From Corynebacterium pseudokroppenstedtii (GTDB lineage Bacteria; Actinomycetota; Actinomycetes; Mycobacteriales; Mycobacteriaceae), in NCBI RefSeq assembly GCF_019754945.1, contig NZ_JAEUWU010000002.1:372001-436000 (forward strand): 64,000 nt of DNA. Direction: 5' to 3'. Below are positions 18,397 through 28,342 of the stretch, piece by piece; within the stretch, counting starts at the first letter, position 1; every line of letters starts with the position of its first letter. The position numbers and the translations under genes were made by a program. The notes below the pieces were generated by a model. It had not been told where the DNA came from, searched no databases, and saw only the letters and a program-made list of their open reading frames with translations.

Positions 18397-21122
18397 AACC
18401 GTGGAGAACACGCATCCTAGGCATGTGCAGCGCTAGTGCTGTAGCTTGTGCCGTCGGAATTCTCCCAGCGACGCTCACCGAAACGGGACATCAGGGCCCT
18501 ACGGCTCAGGCTGCGGAATCGACGCAATGGACCAACCCCTCGGCGCGGGATGGGCACTCCAAGAACGATATTGATGTCTCGATTTCGCAGATTAACCCGA
18601 CGATCGCCACGATCGATGGGCATGTTGCGTTCACCGTGAAGCTGACGAACTCCACATCAAGCACCCTCGATTCCATTACGTATTCTTTGTCGCGCTCCGA
18701 CGCCGTCGTCGACACCGCCTCTGCCCGTCTCCGGTTGGCGGATAACAAAGATGTTTTTAATCACGACCTGATCAACGGGTCTGTGGACCACGATCAGGCC
18801 AATGATTCACAATCCACGGGGTCAACGTCGGCACGCGAATCGGGTAAGAAAAGCACGTCGGCTAAGAGCAGTAAAACCACCGCGTCCTCGGGTGGTAACT
18901 CCGCTGTCACTCTCAAACCGGGTGAATCCACCAATCTGACTTTTGATCTTCCGATCACGGAGGGGAATGGCAAAGCCACGCCATTGGGCATCACTGAGCC
19001 GGGAACCTACCCCATCGTGATCAGTGCTCAGTCGGGGTCATATGAGGGTTCCTCTAGGTTCTTGCTCCCCGTCCGGGATAAGGCCAAACCGGACGCTGAC
19101 AATAAACAGGCCAGTGAAAATCAGCCTGTACCGCTTACTTTCCTGTGGCCGCTTGCTAGTCGGTCGGCCATCGTCCCAGGTGAAACTAGTGAAGCTCCTG
19201 ACTCAGCTCCCCTCTTGCTCACCGACGAAACGCTCGCCCATGAGCTCGCTCGAGGAGGTCGGCTCGACGGCCTGTTGTCGGCCTACGCCAACGCGGCCAG
19301 CAAGAATAACGGCATTAAAGAGGCGAGCTGTCTGGCCATCGACCCCGACCTGCTCACCACGGTGGAGAGAATGACTCACGGGTACTCGGTGACCAATGAG
19401 CGGCTGAGCGCCGTGAGCGAAACGACTCGCCTGCGGGATAGTTGGGGATCCTCCAAGGGAACGAAGACGCGCGATGGCAAGGGCACGGGCGATGCAGAGA
19501 GGTGGCTGAAGAAACTTAAAGACACGGCATCCGGGGGATGTGTCGTGTCGCTGCCCACCTCGGGGGCCAATCTTAATGCCGTTGCAGCCACCAAAAACCC
19601 GTGGCTAGCTGCGCAAACGCTCTCCACCGGGGATACGAACATTCAAGCCATTCTTGGCACAAGCACGCTCAGCAACATCGCCATTCCCGGCGCGGGGTAC
19701 CTCAACCAAGAGGCCATACCGTCATTGGCCAACGCATATACCAATGGGGAGCCCGTCGACCTTAACTCGCAGTTCGAAGAGGGAGTGGCAAATACCGATA
19801 AATCTGCCGGCGCGCCCACTACTGAGGAACCGCAGGTCAATCCGGTTACTCTCACTTCCGACGAGGCGTCGACGAATACAGTGCGGCCAGCCTCGTGGCC
19901 TCCTCGGGATCCGCATGTTACGACGCTTGTCGCAGGTAATTCGCTGTCTACCGGCCCTGAAGCGGACAAGGGAAACAAGTCTGATACAGCAGCGGGCGAT
20001 GGTTCGTCCTCTGACAACGATGACTCCGCTGGTGAGGACTCCGCGGCCCGTTCCCGCGATGACGACTCAGCCGCACATGACCAATCCGCGTGGGAGAACA
20101 AACTTGTCGACGTTGGCCATGGCGTGACAGCCATTCCGTTTAATGCGGATGTGGGGGCCACCCTTGCGGCAACCGGGGGGACTCCGGAGACGGCGGCGTA
20201 TTCCACACCGCTGACGCGCTATCACGAGACGCTTGATTCACCGCACGCGCGAATGCAGGACGCCATTGCCGTCATGTGGCAAACGATCCAATCGCGCACT
20301 CCTGTCCTTGCCACGCCCCCCGCGCAGTGGACCGCCAGTAGCGAGGACGCCACCGCCTTCTTAGACGCGGTGGCCACGCTCCTCGGTGGTGAGGCCACAC
20401 CCACCGCGCTATCCGCGATCACGTCCCAAACCCCACATTCCACGGGGAGCGTGAACCGCCCGTATGAGGATCCCGGCGCGGTAAGCAGCGACGATGTGCA
20501 TCGGGTGGCGACGCAGGCGTCGTCAATCACACGGCTCACCACCATGATGAGCAATGATGACCGGATTGAGCTCACGCGGTTTAATTTCACAGCGCCTCTT
20601 CGTACGGATCTCCTTCGGGCGCTGACTGACGACGGCCGACGGAGTGAGAAGAAGTACGACACGGTCACCCAGTATTCGGACAGGCTGTTGGACAAAAGCC
20701 AGGCGATGCTTCACAACCTGTTGACCTCGGTGAAGCTCGTCCCGCCGGGCAATGTGTATACGCGGACGTCGGATTCCTCGCCCATTCTGATCGTGGTGCG
20801 CAATGGTTTACCGCTCCCGGTCAAGGCGTCGCTCCAATGGCAAGGTCCATCGAACGTCCAGCTTGACGAGCTGAAACAAACGTTGCCTGCCCGTGGTTCA
20901 GTGACTCTCCAGGTACATGCTGATATTGCGGCACGGAGTAAACAAACGAAACTCAAACTGTGGCTAGCCGGCGACCATAACCAAGCGCTATCTGAGCCCA
21001 CCACGGTCGCCATTCAATCTGCCCCAGGTATCTCCTGGAAAGGTGTCCTAACTGTGGGGGGAATCCTGGTCACGATCGCTGGAATCGGCCTTATCCTGCG
21101 GGAACGGCGAACACGCATGTAG
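18390..21122 (+). CDS. Large secreted/membrane-anchored protein, Rv3909 counterpart (DUF6049 type)
   Basis: 910 residues. A Sec-type signal (MVKPWRTRILGMCSASAVACAVGILP...AQA) is followed by a large outer part and one C-terminal membrane helix (GVLTVGGILVTIAGIGLIL) ending RERRTRM. The protein lies outside the membrane with a single anchor. Low-complexity Ser/Asp/Thr segments at about 140-175 and 475-565 separate structured parts; an early region (ISQINPTIATIDGHVAFTVKLTN) looks like an immunoglobulin-type beta fold. Its fixed place between mutT4 and murJ in Mycobacteriales suggests a role in envelope assembly; function unknown. ATG 18390 overlaps the preceding stop by seven bases. Confidence 0.85.
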   Translation: MVKPWRTRILGMCSASAVACAVGILPATLTETGHQGPTAQAAESTQWTNPSARDGHSKNDIDVSISQINPTIATIDGHVAFTVKLTNSTSSTLDSITYSLSRSDAVVDTASARLRLADNKDVFNHDLINGSVDHDQANDSQSTGSTSARESGKKSTSAKSSKTTASSGGNSAVTLKPGESTNLTFDLPITEGNGKATPLGITEPGTYPIVISAQSGSYEGSSRFLLPVRDKAKPDADNKQASENQPVPLTFLWPLASRSAIVPGETSEAPDSAPLLLTDETLAHELARGGRLDGLLSAYANAASKNNGIKEASCLAIDPDLLTTVERMTHGYSVTNERLSAVSETTRLRDSWGSSKGTKTRDGKGTGDAERWLKKLKDTASGGCVVSLPTSGANLNAVAATKNPWLAAQTLSTGDTNIQAILGTSTLSNIAIPGAGYLNQEAIPSLANAYTNGEPVDLNSQFEEGVANTDKSAGAPTTEEPQVNPVTLTSDEASTNTVRPASWPPRDPHVTTLVAGNSLSTGPEADKGNKSDTAAGDGSSSDNDDSAGEDSAARSRDDDSAAHDQSAWENKLVDVGHGVTAIPFNADVGATLAATGGTPETAAYSTPLTRYHETLDSPHARMQDAIAVMWQTIQSRTPVLATPPAQWTASSEDATAFLDAVATLLGGEATPTALSAITSQTPHSTGSVNRPYEDPGAVSSDDVHRVATQASSITRLTTMMSNDDRIELTRFNFTAPLRTDLLRALTDDGRRSEKKYDTVTQYSDRLLDKSQAMLHNLLTSVKLVPPGNVYTRTSDSSPILIVVRNGLPLPVKASLQWQGPSNVQLDELKQTLPARGSVTLQVHADIAARSKQTKLKLWLAGDHNQALSEPTTVAIQSAPGISWKGVLTVGGILVTIAGIGLILRERRTRM

Positions 21123-21255
21123 GTTGTCGGCGTTACGATCTGCCCGATGAACTCCCTGTTTTCCCAGCACTAAGTGCCACCCCACCGCCTCAGTATTCCC
21201 AATTCACAGCGCTAACGGGCATGTCGATTCCACTTCGTTAAGCAAGTCGGCAACA

Positions 21256-24200
21256 ATGGGCAAGGTGAGTTCAACCGACGAGAACCCAAGCTCCCCAGAG
21301 CAGCCCGAGCACCAACCGCGTCATACCGCGGTGTCTCCTCGGGCGCGTGCTGGACAACGTGGCCGGATCGTCACCCCCAGGCCCCCTGCTCCAGTACCGG
21401 AGCCGAGGAAGAAACCGACCCAGCAGTCTGGCCCCGACCTCTCTGCGCTCAGTGAGCGACCACGCGCCGACCGGTCCGGTGAGCAAGGAGCACGGGGAAG
21501 CACAGAAGCATCCGCCGATCGCGCCTCGTCATCGACGGCGACGGCCACCGCCGTGAAGCCCAACCAGGGCCAGGGCGGAAGTGGGGACACATCGTCCCAG
21601 GCAGGCACCAGTGATGGTGAGGACAAGCCGCCCACAAGTACCGACACCGAGGTTGTCCGGGCCGGCGGGACGATGGCCGTCGCCACGTTGCTGTCCCGCA
21701 TCACGGGGTTCTTCCGTAACCTCCTCATCGGTTCCACTATGGGTGCTGGCGCCGCGTCGGCCTACACCAGTGCGAACACTCTGCCGAACCTCATTACGGA
21801 AATCGTCCTGGGCGCGATTTTGACGTCGCTCGTCATTCCCGTTCTCGTGCGCGCAGAGAAAGAGGACGCGGACCACGGTGCCGCATTCATCCGACGCTTG
21901 CTAACGGTCGCGTCGGCACTGTTAGTTGGTGTGACCGTGCTCGCCGTCCTTGGGGCGCCGTGGCTTGTGCAGTTGTCCTTGGACGCGAACGGCAAAGTCA
22001 ATGTCACAATGGCGACGGTCTTTGCTTATCTCCTGTTGCCGCAAATCCTGTTCTACGGCCTTTTTGCGCTGCTCATGGCGGTACTGAACACGAAGGGGAT
22101 TTTCGGGCCCGGCGCGTGGGCTCCGGTGATCAACAACGTCATTGTGCTGGTCGTCCTTCTGGCGTACTGGTTCCTCCCGGGATCGTTGGACCCAACCCAG
22201 CACGTGGCGATCACCGATCCTCACATCCTTTTGTTGGGCGCGGGCACCACGCTCGGTGTTGTGGTTCAGGCTCTCATGCTGTTCCCGTATCTCCGGATGG
22301 CCGGGGTTGACCTTCGCCCGCTGTGGGGCATCGACGATCGAGTCAAGCAGTTCGCCGGCATGGGTTTGGCCATCGTCGTCTATGTCGCTATTTCCCAGGC
22401 AGGGTATTTCTTTACTAACCGTATTGCGTCGGCGGCCGATCCGGGTGCCCTGTTCATCTACCAGCAGCATTGGTTGTTGCTGCAGGTGCCCTATGGCGTG
22501 ATCGGTGTGACATTGTTGACGGCGATCATGCCACGTTTGTCGCGCAATGCCGCCGATGGCGACAACCAGGGCGTTGTCCGTGATTTAACGATGGCCACGA
22601 AGATCACGCTGATGGCGTTGATCCCGGTCATCGTCTATTTCACGGTGTTTGGCACCACTATTTCGAGCGCATTGTTCGCGTGGGGCCGTTTCGACGCGAC
22701 GTCGGCGGAAACGTTGGGCTGGACGCTGAGTTTCGGTGCGTTCACCCTGGTTCCGTACTCGATTGTTCTTCTGCACTTACGCGTGTTCTATGCCCGCGAG
22801 CAGGCGTGGACCCCGACGTTCATCATCATCGCGATCACCCTGACCAAGGTCATTCTGTCCTACTTGGCGCCGTTCCTGGCCACCCGCTCTGATTTTGTGG
22901 TCGTGTTGTTGGCGGCTGCTAACGGGTTCGGCTTCATCACGGGTGCGATCGTCGGCGCGGTGCTGCTGCATCGTTCGTTGGGGTCCTTACGTGGCCGTGA
23001 GGTTATGCGGTCGACGACGTGGGTGCTTGTTGCGTCCTTAGCTGGTGCTCTCGCCGGCTGGCTGCTGGATCTGGTACTGCGCGGCGATTGGTTGATGCAA
23101 TTCCCGAAGTTGGCCACCTTGATGCGCACTGGTTTGGACGGCATCGTTTTGGTGGCTGTCGCGGGCTTGATCCTGGCGAAGTCTGGCCTGGAGGAGATCG
23201 CCATTTTCGGCCGCGCGTTGGCGCGCATTCCGGGGCTGCGCCGGTTCGTATCGGTGCGGCAGTCCGCGCCGGAAGACATGGTCGGTGTTCCGAACGCGGC
23301 AGATGCTGCGGATACGTACAACGTGACCGCCTTGTCGACGGCGTCACCTGGTCTGCCTCCGATGTCGGCCGGCTTTGTGCGCGGGCCGAAGCTCGTGCCG
23401 GGGGCGGCTGTTGCGAATGGCCGCTACCGCTTGTTAGCCGACCATGGCGGCACGAATGCCATGCGCTTGTGGCACGCCCGCGAGCAGGCGTCGGGCAGGG
23501 AAGTCGCGCTGACGATCATCGATACCATGCGCATTCCGGGTATCGACGATTACCGCACGGCGCGCGATACGACGGACCGTATTATTGACCGCACCTCCGC
23601 CCTCTACGAGGCGAAATGCGCTGGTCTGGCGCAGATCCGCCACATTATCCGCGACTCGGCGGGGGCGATTGTGGTGGCGGACTGGACCCCGGGTTCCGCA
23701 TTGGCGGCTGTTGGTCAAGGGCGTCCGGATCCTTATGCGGCGGCATTTGCGTGTGCCGGTCTGGCTGAGGCCGCGGTGACGGCGCATCGCCTGGACACGG
23801 CGTTGGGGATTGACCACCGTGATCGCTTGCGGATTAGTTCATCGGGCGAAGCGGTGCTGGCTTTCCCTGGAGTTATGCCGCATAACTCGTACGGCCAGGA
23901 TGTGCACGGCGTCGGCGTCGCCCTGAGCTTGCTGCTGGAGAATGTGAATCCGGTGCCGACGGAGATCGCGGAGTTGCAGGATGAGGCGTTGCACGCCCGG
24001 TCGGCGGATGCGGAGACGCTGGCGGATCGGCTGCGTCGTACCGGTTTGGGCGATGCGGAGCTCCATGCTGCCGACGAATCCACCCCGAACCCTGAGGCTC
24101 GCCCTGGTTTCGGTGAGGCATCGCGCCGGCCCACGGGCATTGCGGGCATCGGCGCGCTGGCCATTGTTGTGGTCCTGGCAGCCGCGTTGATCGCCACGTA

Positions 24201-24873
24201 TTTGGTGGGCAAGATCAACCGCAGCGATAACGGGCCCCTGAACTCGGGTTCGTTGGGGCGCGCCGGGTCGTCGATCACTCAGGGCGATGGCGCGAAAGCG
24301 ATTACCCCGACGGCGGCCGCGTATTGGGCTCCGGAGAATGGGCGGGGAACTCCTGATAACCCCGACATGGTTCCTTTGGTTATCGACGGAAATGGGACGA
24401 CGGAGTGGCGTTCGGATGAATACCAGGCGCAGTTGGGGTCCTCCGCCACCTCGGTGAAGTCCGGCATGGGAATCATGATGACGTTGCCGGAACCCGCGAC
24501 GGTGACCTCGCTACGTATCGATGGTGCGAAGAGCGGGACGCATGTGGAAATTCGTGCCGCTGGTTCAGCTACGCCGGCGACCGTGGACGAGACGACGGAG
24601 CTGGCGTCGGCCGACCTTGAGGATGGTTCCACAACAATTGATATTCCCAAGGCTGCACGGCAGTCTGCCGCGCCGGGTGCGGAGGGCTCGGCGTCGACGG
24701 TTCCCGCCCACACGCAGTATGTATTGGTCTGGATTACGGCGTTGCCGGTCCCGGATGCTGCCGAGATTTCGGAGATTGGCGTGACTGGTGTGGTGGATAA
24801 GCCCCAATCCAGCACGGTGAAGCCGACGTCGGCGCGGTCGATGGCACGGGCTGCGGCACATGCTATGGCGTGA
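21256..24873 (+). CDS. murJ: Lipid II flippase MurJ with C-terminal pseudokinase and outer domain
   Basis: 1205 residues. After about 135 disordered Pro/Thr/Ser-rich residues comes the MviN core with about fourteen helices (GTMAVATLLSRITGFFRNLLIGSTMGAG ... ARPxxx). MurJ moves lipid II to the outer face for peptidoglycan synthesis. From about residue 720 a protein-kinase-like domain follows (RYRLLADHGGTNAMRLWHAREQ, VALTIID) that lacks the ATP-anchoring Lys (Thr is in its place) and catalytic HRD/DFG motifs, as in M. tuberculosis Rv3910, where PknB phosphorylation recruits FhaA. One helix near 965 (IVVVLAAALIATYLVG) leads to an outer discoidin-like domain. The length matches the mycobacterial form. 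Confidence 0.93.
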   Translation: MGKVSSTDENPSSPEQPEHQPRHTAVSPRARAGQRGRIVTPRPPAPVPEPRKKPTQQSGPDLSALSERPRADRSGEQGARGSTEASADRASSSTATATAVKPNQGQGGSGDTSSQAGTSDGEDKPPTSTDTEVVRAGGTMAVATLLSRITGFFRNLLIGSTMGAGAASAYTSANTLPNLITEIVLGAILTSLVIPVLVRAEKEDADHGAAFIRRLLTVASALLVGVTVLAVLGAPWLVQLSLDANGKVNVTMATVFAYLLLPQILFYGLFALLMAVLNTKGIFGPGAWAPVINNVIVLVVLLAYWFLPGSLDPTQHVAITDPHILLLGAGTTLGVVVQALMLFPYLRMAGVDLRPLWGIDDRVKQFAGMGLAIVVYVAISQAGYFFTNRIASAADPGALFIYQQHWLLLQVPYGVIGVTLLTAIMPRLSRNAADGDNQGVVRDLTMATKITLMALIPVIVYFTVFGTTISSALFAWGRFDATSAETLGWTLSFGAFTLVPYSIVLLHLRVFYAREQAWTPTFIIIAITLTKVILSYLAPFLATRSDFVVVLLAAANGFGFITGAIVGAVLLHRSLGSLRGREVMRSTTWVLVASLAGALAGWLLDLVLRGDWLMQFPKLATLMRTGLDGIVLVAVAGLILAKSGLEEIAIFGRALARIPGLRRFVSVRQSAPEDMVGVPNAADAADTYNVTALSTASPGLPPMSAGFVRGPKLVPGAAVANGRYRLLADHGGTNAMRLWHAREQASGREVALTIIDTMRIPGIDDYRTARDTTDRIIDRTSALYEAKCAGLAQIRHIIRDSAGAIVVADWTPGSALAAVGQGRPDPYAAAFACAGLAEAAVTAHRLDTALGIDHRDRLRISSSGEAVLAFPGVMPHNSYGQDVHGVGVALSLLLENVNPVPTEIAELQDEALHARSADAETLADRLRRTGLGDAELHAADESTPNPEARPGFGEASRRPTGIAGIGALAIVVVLAAALIATYLVGKINRSDNGPLNSGSLGRAGSSITQGDGAKAITPTAAAYWAPENGRGTPDNPDMVPLVIDGNGTTEWRSDEYQAQLGSSATSVKSGMGIMMTLPEPATVTSLRIDGAKSGTHVEIRAAGSATPATVDETTELASADLEDGSTTIDIPKAARQSAAPGAEGSASTVPAHTQYVLVWITALPVPDAAEISEIGVTGVVDKPQSSTVKPTSARSMARAAAHAMA

Positions 24874-24875
24874 TC

Positions 24876-24939
24876 GGTAGCGTGATCTGTTCGCTACCAG
24901 GGGTGACGACGTAGGCCTCGGGTGCTCTAGCACCCGGGG
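24876..24939 (+). terminator. Two tandem hairpins between murJ and sigM
   Basis: First stem GGTAGCG/CGCTACC (24876-24898, loop 9). Second stem CCTCGGGTGCT/AGCACCCGGGG (24916-24939, two-base loop). They follow the murJ stop directly. No T run follows, so factor-assisted termination or partial attenuation before sigM is the likely role. Confidence 0.5.
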
Positions 24940-25252
24940 TCTACATGGAAGCATACATGTGGGGCCTGGCGGGCCCCCTACCGCGCCGGGTGGTGACATC
25001 AGGCGTCGGATATGAGAATCTAGTGTGGTGCTCATCGGGGGGAGAGCGCGGATTTCGTCGGGGGACGGTCCGCTGCCAAATCAATCTCAGAATACTGTCG
25101 TGCTGGGGGATGCTGACGGCTCTCATGTCGAATTCCGTCCTGCTCTAGATACTCATCACGCAGCGGATACTCATGTGGCGAACACCCATGCCGATGACGG
25201 CCCTGGCCGCGGTTATGACTCACGACGCCCACGGCCCCGCGAGCTGGAGACG

Positions 25253-25774
25253 ATGAGCGACCGGGAGCTTTTCGACGCGGTCAGCGGAGGTCAGACGGAT
25301 GCGATGGCGGTGCTGGCCCGTCGGCACGAAAAATCGATCCGCTTCGCTATTTCGCGCTGGGTCGATTGCCCGGAGGACGTCGACGATCTGTGGCAGGACA
25401 CGCTGTTCAAAGCTCAGCGCGCAGCCACGATGTTTCGCGGGCGCTGTGCCCCGGGCACGTGGCTCCACCGGATCGCAGTGAATACGACGAAGGACTACCT
25501 CCGTCGACGAGGGAATGCTCGGATGGTTGTTCTTGACGACGCCACACTTCCCCCCGAATTCTTTCGCGCCAATGAAGGTGGATTGCGAGCCGCGTTAAAG
25601 ACCGCGCTGGCCGGCCTGGACGAGCCGTTCCGGACGACGTTTTTGCTTGTTGATCTCTACGGGTTCTCGGTGAAAGAGACCGCTGCGAAGCTGGATATCT
25701 CACCGGGAACGGTGAAGTCGCGGTGTTCACGGGCACGGCAAGCTCTTCGTACTGCTCTGAGTGAGGAGGCGTGA
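25253..25774 (+). CDS. sigM: ECF sigma factor SigM
   Basis: About 173 residues from ATG 25253. Region 2 contains WVDCPEDVDDLWQDTLFKAQRAATMFRG and TWLHRIAVNTTKDYLRRRG; region 4 has DEPFRTTFLLVDLYGFSVKETAAKLDISPGTVKSRCSRARQAL. ECF sigma factors direct RNA polymerase to stress genes. By position (after murJ, before an anti-sigma and trxB/trxA) it is the SigM counterpart, in C. glutamicum linked to disulfide stress and the thioredoxin genes. The frame stays open upstream to GTG 25025, adding 76 residues with a His/Asp-rich composition; those are probably not translated but cannot be ruled out. ATG 25253 has GGAG close upstream. Confidence 0.88.
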   Translation: MSDRELFDAVSGGQTDAMAVLARRHEKSIRFAISRWVDCPEDVDDLWQDTLFKAQRAATMFRGRCAPGTWLHRIAVNTTKDYLRRRGNARMVVLDDATLPPEFFRANEGGLRAALKTALAGLDEPFRTTFLLVDLYGFSVKETAAKLDISPGTVKSRCSRARQALRTALSEEA

Positions 25775-25946
25775 CCGGTCCGAGGTGCGATCCGCAACGC
25801 CGAGAGCTTTTGTACCTAGGGGTTGCCTTATAGCGCTGCCGTACGTCCCAGCCTCCCAAAACGCGCTCTGACCAGCGGGGAACCTGCAGCCTGATTGCGC
25901 GTCTAATTCACTAACCGCCCACCTGTTGAAACCACTGGAGTGTGTC

Positions 25947-26771
25947 ATGCCTACGTTTTCTCATGAGCCGGAGCCTTCGGCTTGGCCACCCCATCCACCT
26001 ACCGTCTCTGACCTTTCCGACGATGACCTGGACTTTTTGGTCTCCCGTTTATTGTCTTCCGACGACGAGCCGGGCGAGGATTCTTCCGGCGTCATGCCAG
26101 TGTCTAACGCATCAGCGACGGCCAGCACGACACCAGCGTCTAGCGCCACTCCTGCGTCTAGCACCGCTCCGGGCGAGGATCGTCGTGAAGCAAGAAACGA
26201 AACGACACAAAACACTGCCACCGCTGACGGACCAGGCCAGGTAATTCCTTTCCCCACTCGATTCTCCTGGTGGCGAATGGCTGCAGTAGTGGTGCTCATC
26301 GTGGGTGGCGTCGGATCGTCGTTCTTCATCCCCGGCTTGTTCGGACATGTATCCACGCATAACTCGAATTCAGCTCATTCGGACGCGAATCGCTCAAACA
26401 CCGCGGTTACTCCACACTCGCAACCACCTAGCATCAAGCGGTCCAACGTGGACTTGATCGCTATGACAAGCGAGCAACAAACAGCGGCGAAGAAAGCTTT
26501 TGCGGGGTCAACAGACCTCAGCAATCTCGATGTTCCCGTGTCGCAATGCTTGTCCACCACCAACATGGCTCATTCACCGGTGCTCGGAGCTGCTCCCGTC
26601 GAAACAGCTCAGCCAGCTGAAACAGCCCAGCCGGCATCCCCCCGTACTAAATCTCAGCTGCTCATCCTTGGTGCGCCACTGCGCATTGTCGTCGTAGAGC
26701 ACACGTGTTCTCACGGAGAATCGAGCGTTCTCTTCCGCTCGACCCTGAGTCACGGGGAGAGGACAGGTTAG
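25947..26771 (+). CDS. Probable membrane anti-sigma factor for SigM
   Basis: 274 residues from ATG 25947, which has GGAG at 8 bases. The N-terminal cytosolic part (about 100 residues) is acidic, with [20 protein letters not shown] suggesting a sigma-binding helix, followed by an Ala/Ser/Thr-rich linker. One membrane helix ([23 protein letters not shown]) is near 110-133. The outer part is polar with [12 protein letters not shown] and [14 protein letters not shown], including two cysteines that might sense redox. It is the positional match of Rv3912 and RsmA of C. glutamicum. No zinc HxxxCxxC motif is seen, so its contact with SigM would differ from that of zinc-type anti-sigmas. Confidence 0.72.
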   Translation: MPTFSHEPEPSAWPPHPPTVSDLSDDDLDFLVSRLLSSDDEPGEDSSGVMPVSNASATASTTPASSATPASSTAPGEDRREARNETTQNTATADGPGQVIPFPTRFSWWRMAAVVVLIVGGVGSSFFIPGLFGHVSTHNSNSAHSDANRSNTAVTPHSQPPSIKRSNVDLIAMTSEQQTAAKKAFAGSTDLSNLDVPVSQCLSTTNMAHSPVLGAAPVETAQPAETAQPASPRTKSQLLILGAPLRIVVVEHTCSHGESSVLFRSTLSHGERTG

Positions 26772-26800
26772 GCTTTGACATGCCATGTAGCATTGCTCGC

Positions 26801-27727
26801 ATGAGTGTTCACGATGTCATCATTGTCGGATCTGGCCCTGCCGGCTACACCGCAGCCATTTATGCTGCTCGGGCAAATCTCAAGCCCCTTGTGTTCGAAG
26901 GCATCGAATACGGTGGTCTACTCATGCAGACTACCGAGGTCGAAAACTACCCTGGCTTCCACGATGGGATTATGGGCCCGTCACTCATGGAGGAGATGCG
27001 CCAGCAGGCCGAGCGCTTCGGTGCCGAACTCAAACAGGACATGGTCGAGAGCATGGACCTGACCGGCGACATCAAGATCGTCCGTTCGGAGGGTGAGGAA
27101 TACCAAGCGCGAGCAGTCATTATCGCGACGGGTGCAGCCCCTCGCTACCTTGGTGTCAAGGGTGAACAAGAGCACCTGGGTCTCGGCGTATCCGCCTGCG
27201 CCACCTGCGACGGCTTCTTCTTCAAAGACAAACCCATCGTTGTCGTCGGGGGAGGGGACTCCGCCATGGAGGAGGCAGACTTCCTTACCAAGTTTGGTTC
27301 CTCAGTCACCATCGTTCACCGACGTGGCGAATTCCGTGCCTCAAACATCATGGTTCAGCGCGCGAAGGACAATCCGAAGATTGATTTCGAGATGAACGCC
27401 GTCGTCACCGAAGTGTGTGGCGACGGTCCCGTCGATCACCTCATTCTCGAAGACACTCAGACAGGTGAGCAGCGCACGCTGACTGCGTCGGCACTGTTTG
27501 TCGCTATCGGACACGATCCCCGCTCTGAGATGGTTCGCGATGTCATCGACACGGACGATAAGGGATACATCCTGGTACAGGAGCCCTCCACACGGACGTC
27601 GATTCCGGGAGTGTTCGCCGCCGGCGACGTCGTCGATAGCCACTACCAGCAGGCCATCACCGCTGCGGGATCGGGTTGTCGCGCTGCACTCGACGTCGAA
27701 CATTATCTCGTTGACCTGCGCGGATAA
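26801..27727 (+). CDS. trxB: Thioredoxin reductase
   Basis: 308 residues. FAD- and NADPH-dependent reduction of thioredoxin. FAD site [16 protein letters not shown] near residue 10, redox pair CATC (in [11 protein letters not shown], about residue 133), NADPH site [13 protein letters not shown] near 152, and final FAD contact [23 protein letters not shown]. The start at ATG 26801 gives the usual length; the frame is open upstream to 26705 inside the anti-sigma gene. TAGCAT lies seven bases before ATG. trxA follows about 200 bases downstream. SigM control is likely from family knowledge and gene order. Confidence 0.95.
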   Translation: MSVHDVIIVGSGPAGYTAAIYAARANLKPLVFEGIEYGGLLMQTTEVENYPGFHDGIMGPSLMEEMRQQAERFGAELKQDMVESMDLTGDIKIVRSEGEEYQARAVIIATGAAPRYLGVKGEQEHLGLGVSACATCDGFFFKDKPIVVVGGGDSAMEEADFLTKFGSSVTIVHRRGEFRASNIMVQRAKDNPKIDFEMNAVVTEVCGDGPVDHLILEDTQTGEQRTLTASALFVAIGHDPRSEMVRDVIDTDDKGYILVQEPSTRTSIPGVFAAGDVVDSHYQQAITAAGSGCRAALDVEHYLVDLRG

Positions 27728-27926
27728 GATGACTGCGGCCCCTCACCCTACCCTTAGGACCACGACATATGCGGGATAGTGAATAGAAAACCTGCATCCC
27801 GCGTTCTACATACATAGAGCGTTCTACGTACATAGAGGGTCGCATAAAACCTTCTAACCAACGCTTGTACCTACACCACTAATTCCAGTCGGAATTAACT
27901 CCAGCCGGAAAGGATTTCACACCCCC

Positions 27927-28250
27927 ATGACTTCCCCAGTAAACGTCACCACGGACTCGTTCCGTTCCACCGTCGTGGACTCCGACAAGCCTGTTCTCGT
28001 CGATTTCTGGGCAACCTGGTGTGGTCCGTGTCGGAAAATGAACCCCGTCCTGGAAGAGATCGCCGACGAATACGACGGCAAGGCCGTGATCGCCAAGGTC
28101 AACGTGGACGAGAACGCACCCTTGGCCTCCATGTTCCAGGTCATGTCCATCCCGACGATGTTGCTGTTCAAGGACGGCAAGAAAGTTGAAGAAATCCACG
28201 GGGCTCACCCCAAATCTCACATCACTACCGCACTTGAGAAACTTCTTTAA
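27927..28250 (+). CDS. trxA: Thioredoxin
   Basis: 107 residues, standard length. Active site WCGPC in VDFWATWCGPCRKM, cis-Pro loop in QVMSIPTMLLFKDGKK. It is reduced by the upstream TrxB and passes electrons to disulfide targets, including ribonucleotide reductase. ATG 27927 is preceded by GGAAAGGA. It corresponds to trxC of M. tuberculosis in gene order. Confidence 0.95.
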   Translation: MTSPVNVTTDSFRSTVVDSDKPVLVDFWATWCGPCRKMNPVLEEIADEYDGKAVIAKVNVDENAPLASMFQVMSIPTMLLFKDGKKVEEIHGAHPKSHITTALEKLL

Positions 28251-28342
28251 CTCTATTCACTAACACAACACTGTTCACTGATAGACTGACTCACTGACAT
28301 TGTTATATCGGCAGAAATTGGGTTAAAGGGGCTGAGACGATC

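Noticed and set aside
25025-25252. Upstream extension of sigM
   Set aside because: In frame, but composition is unlike sigma factors and the family begins near ATG 25253; left as a possibility only.
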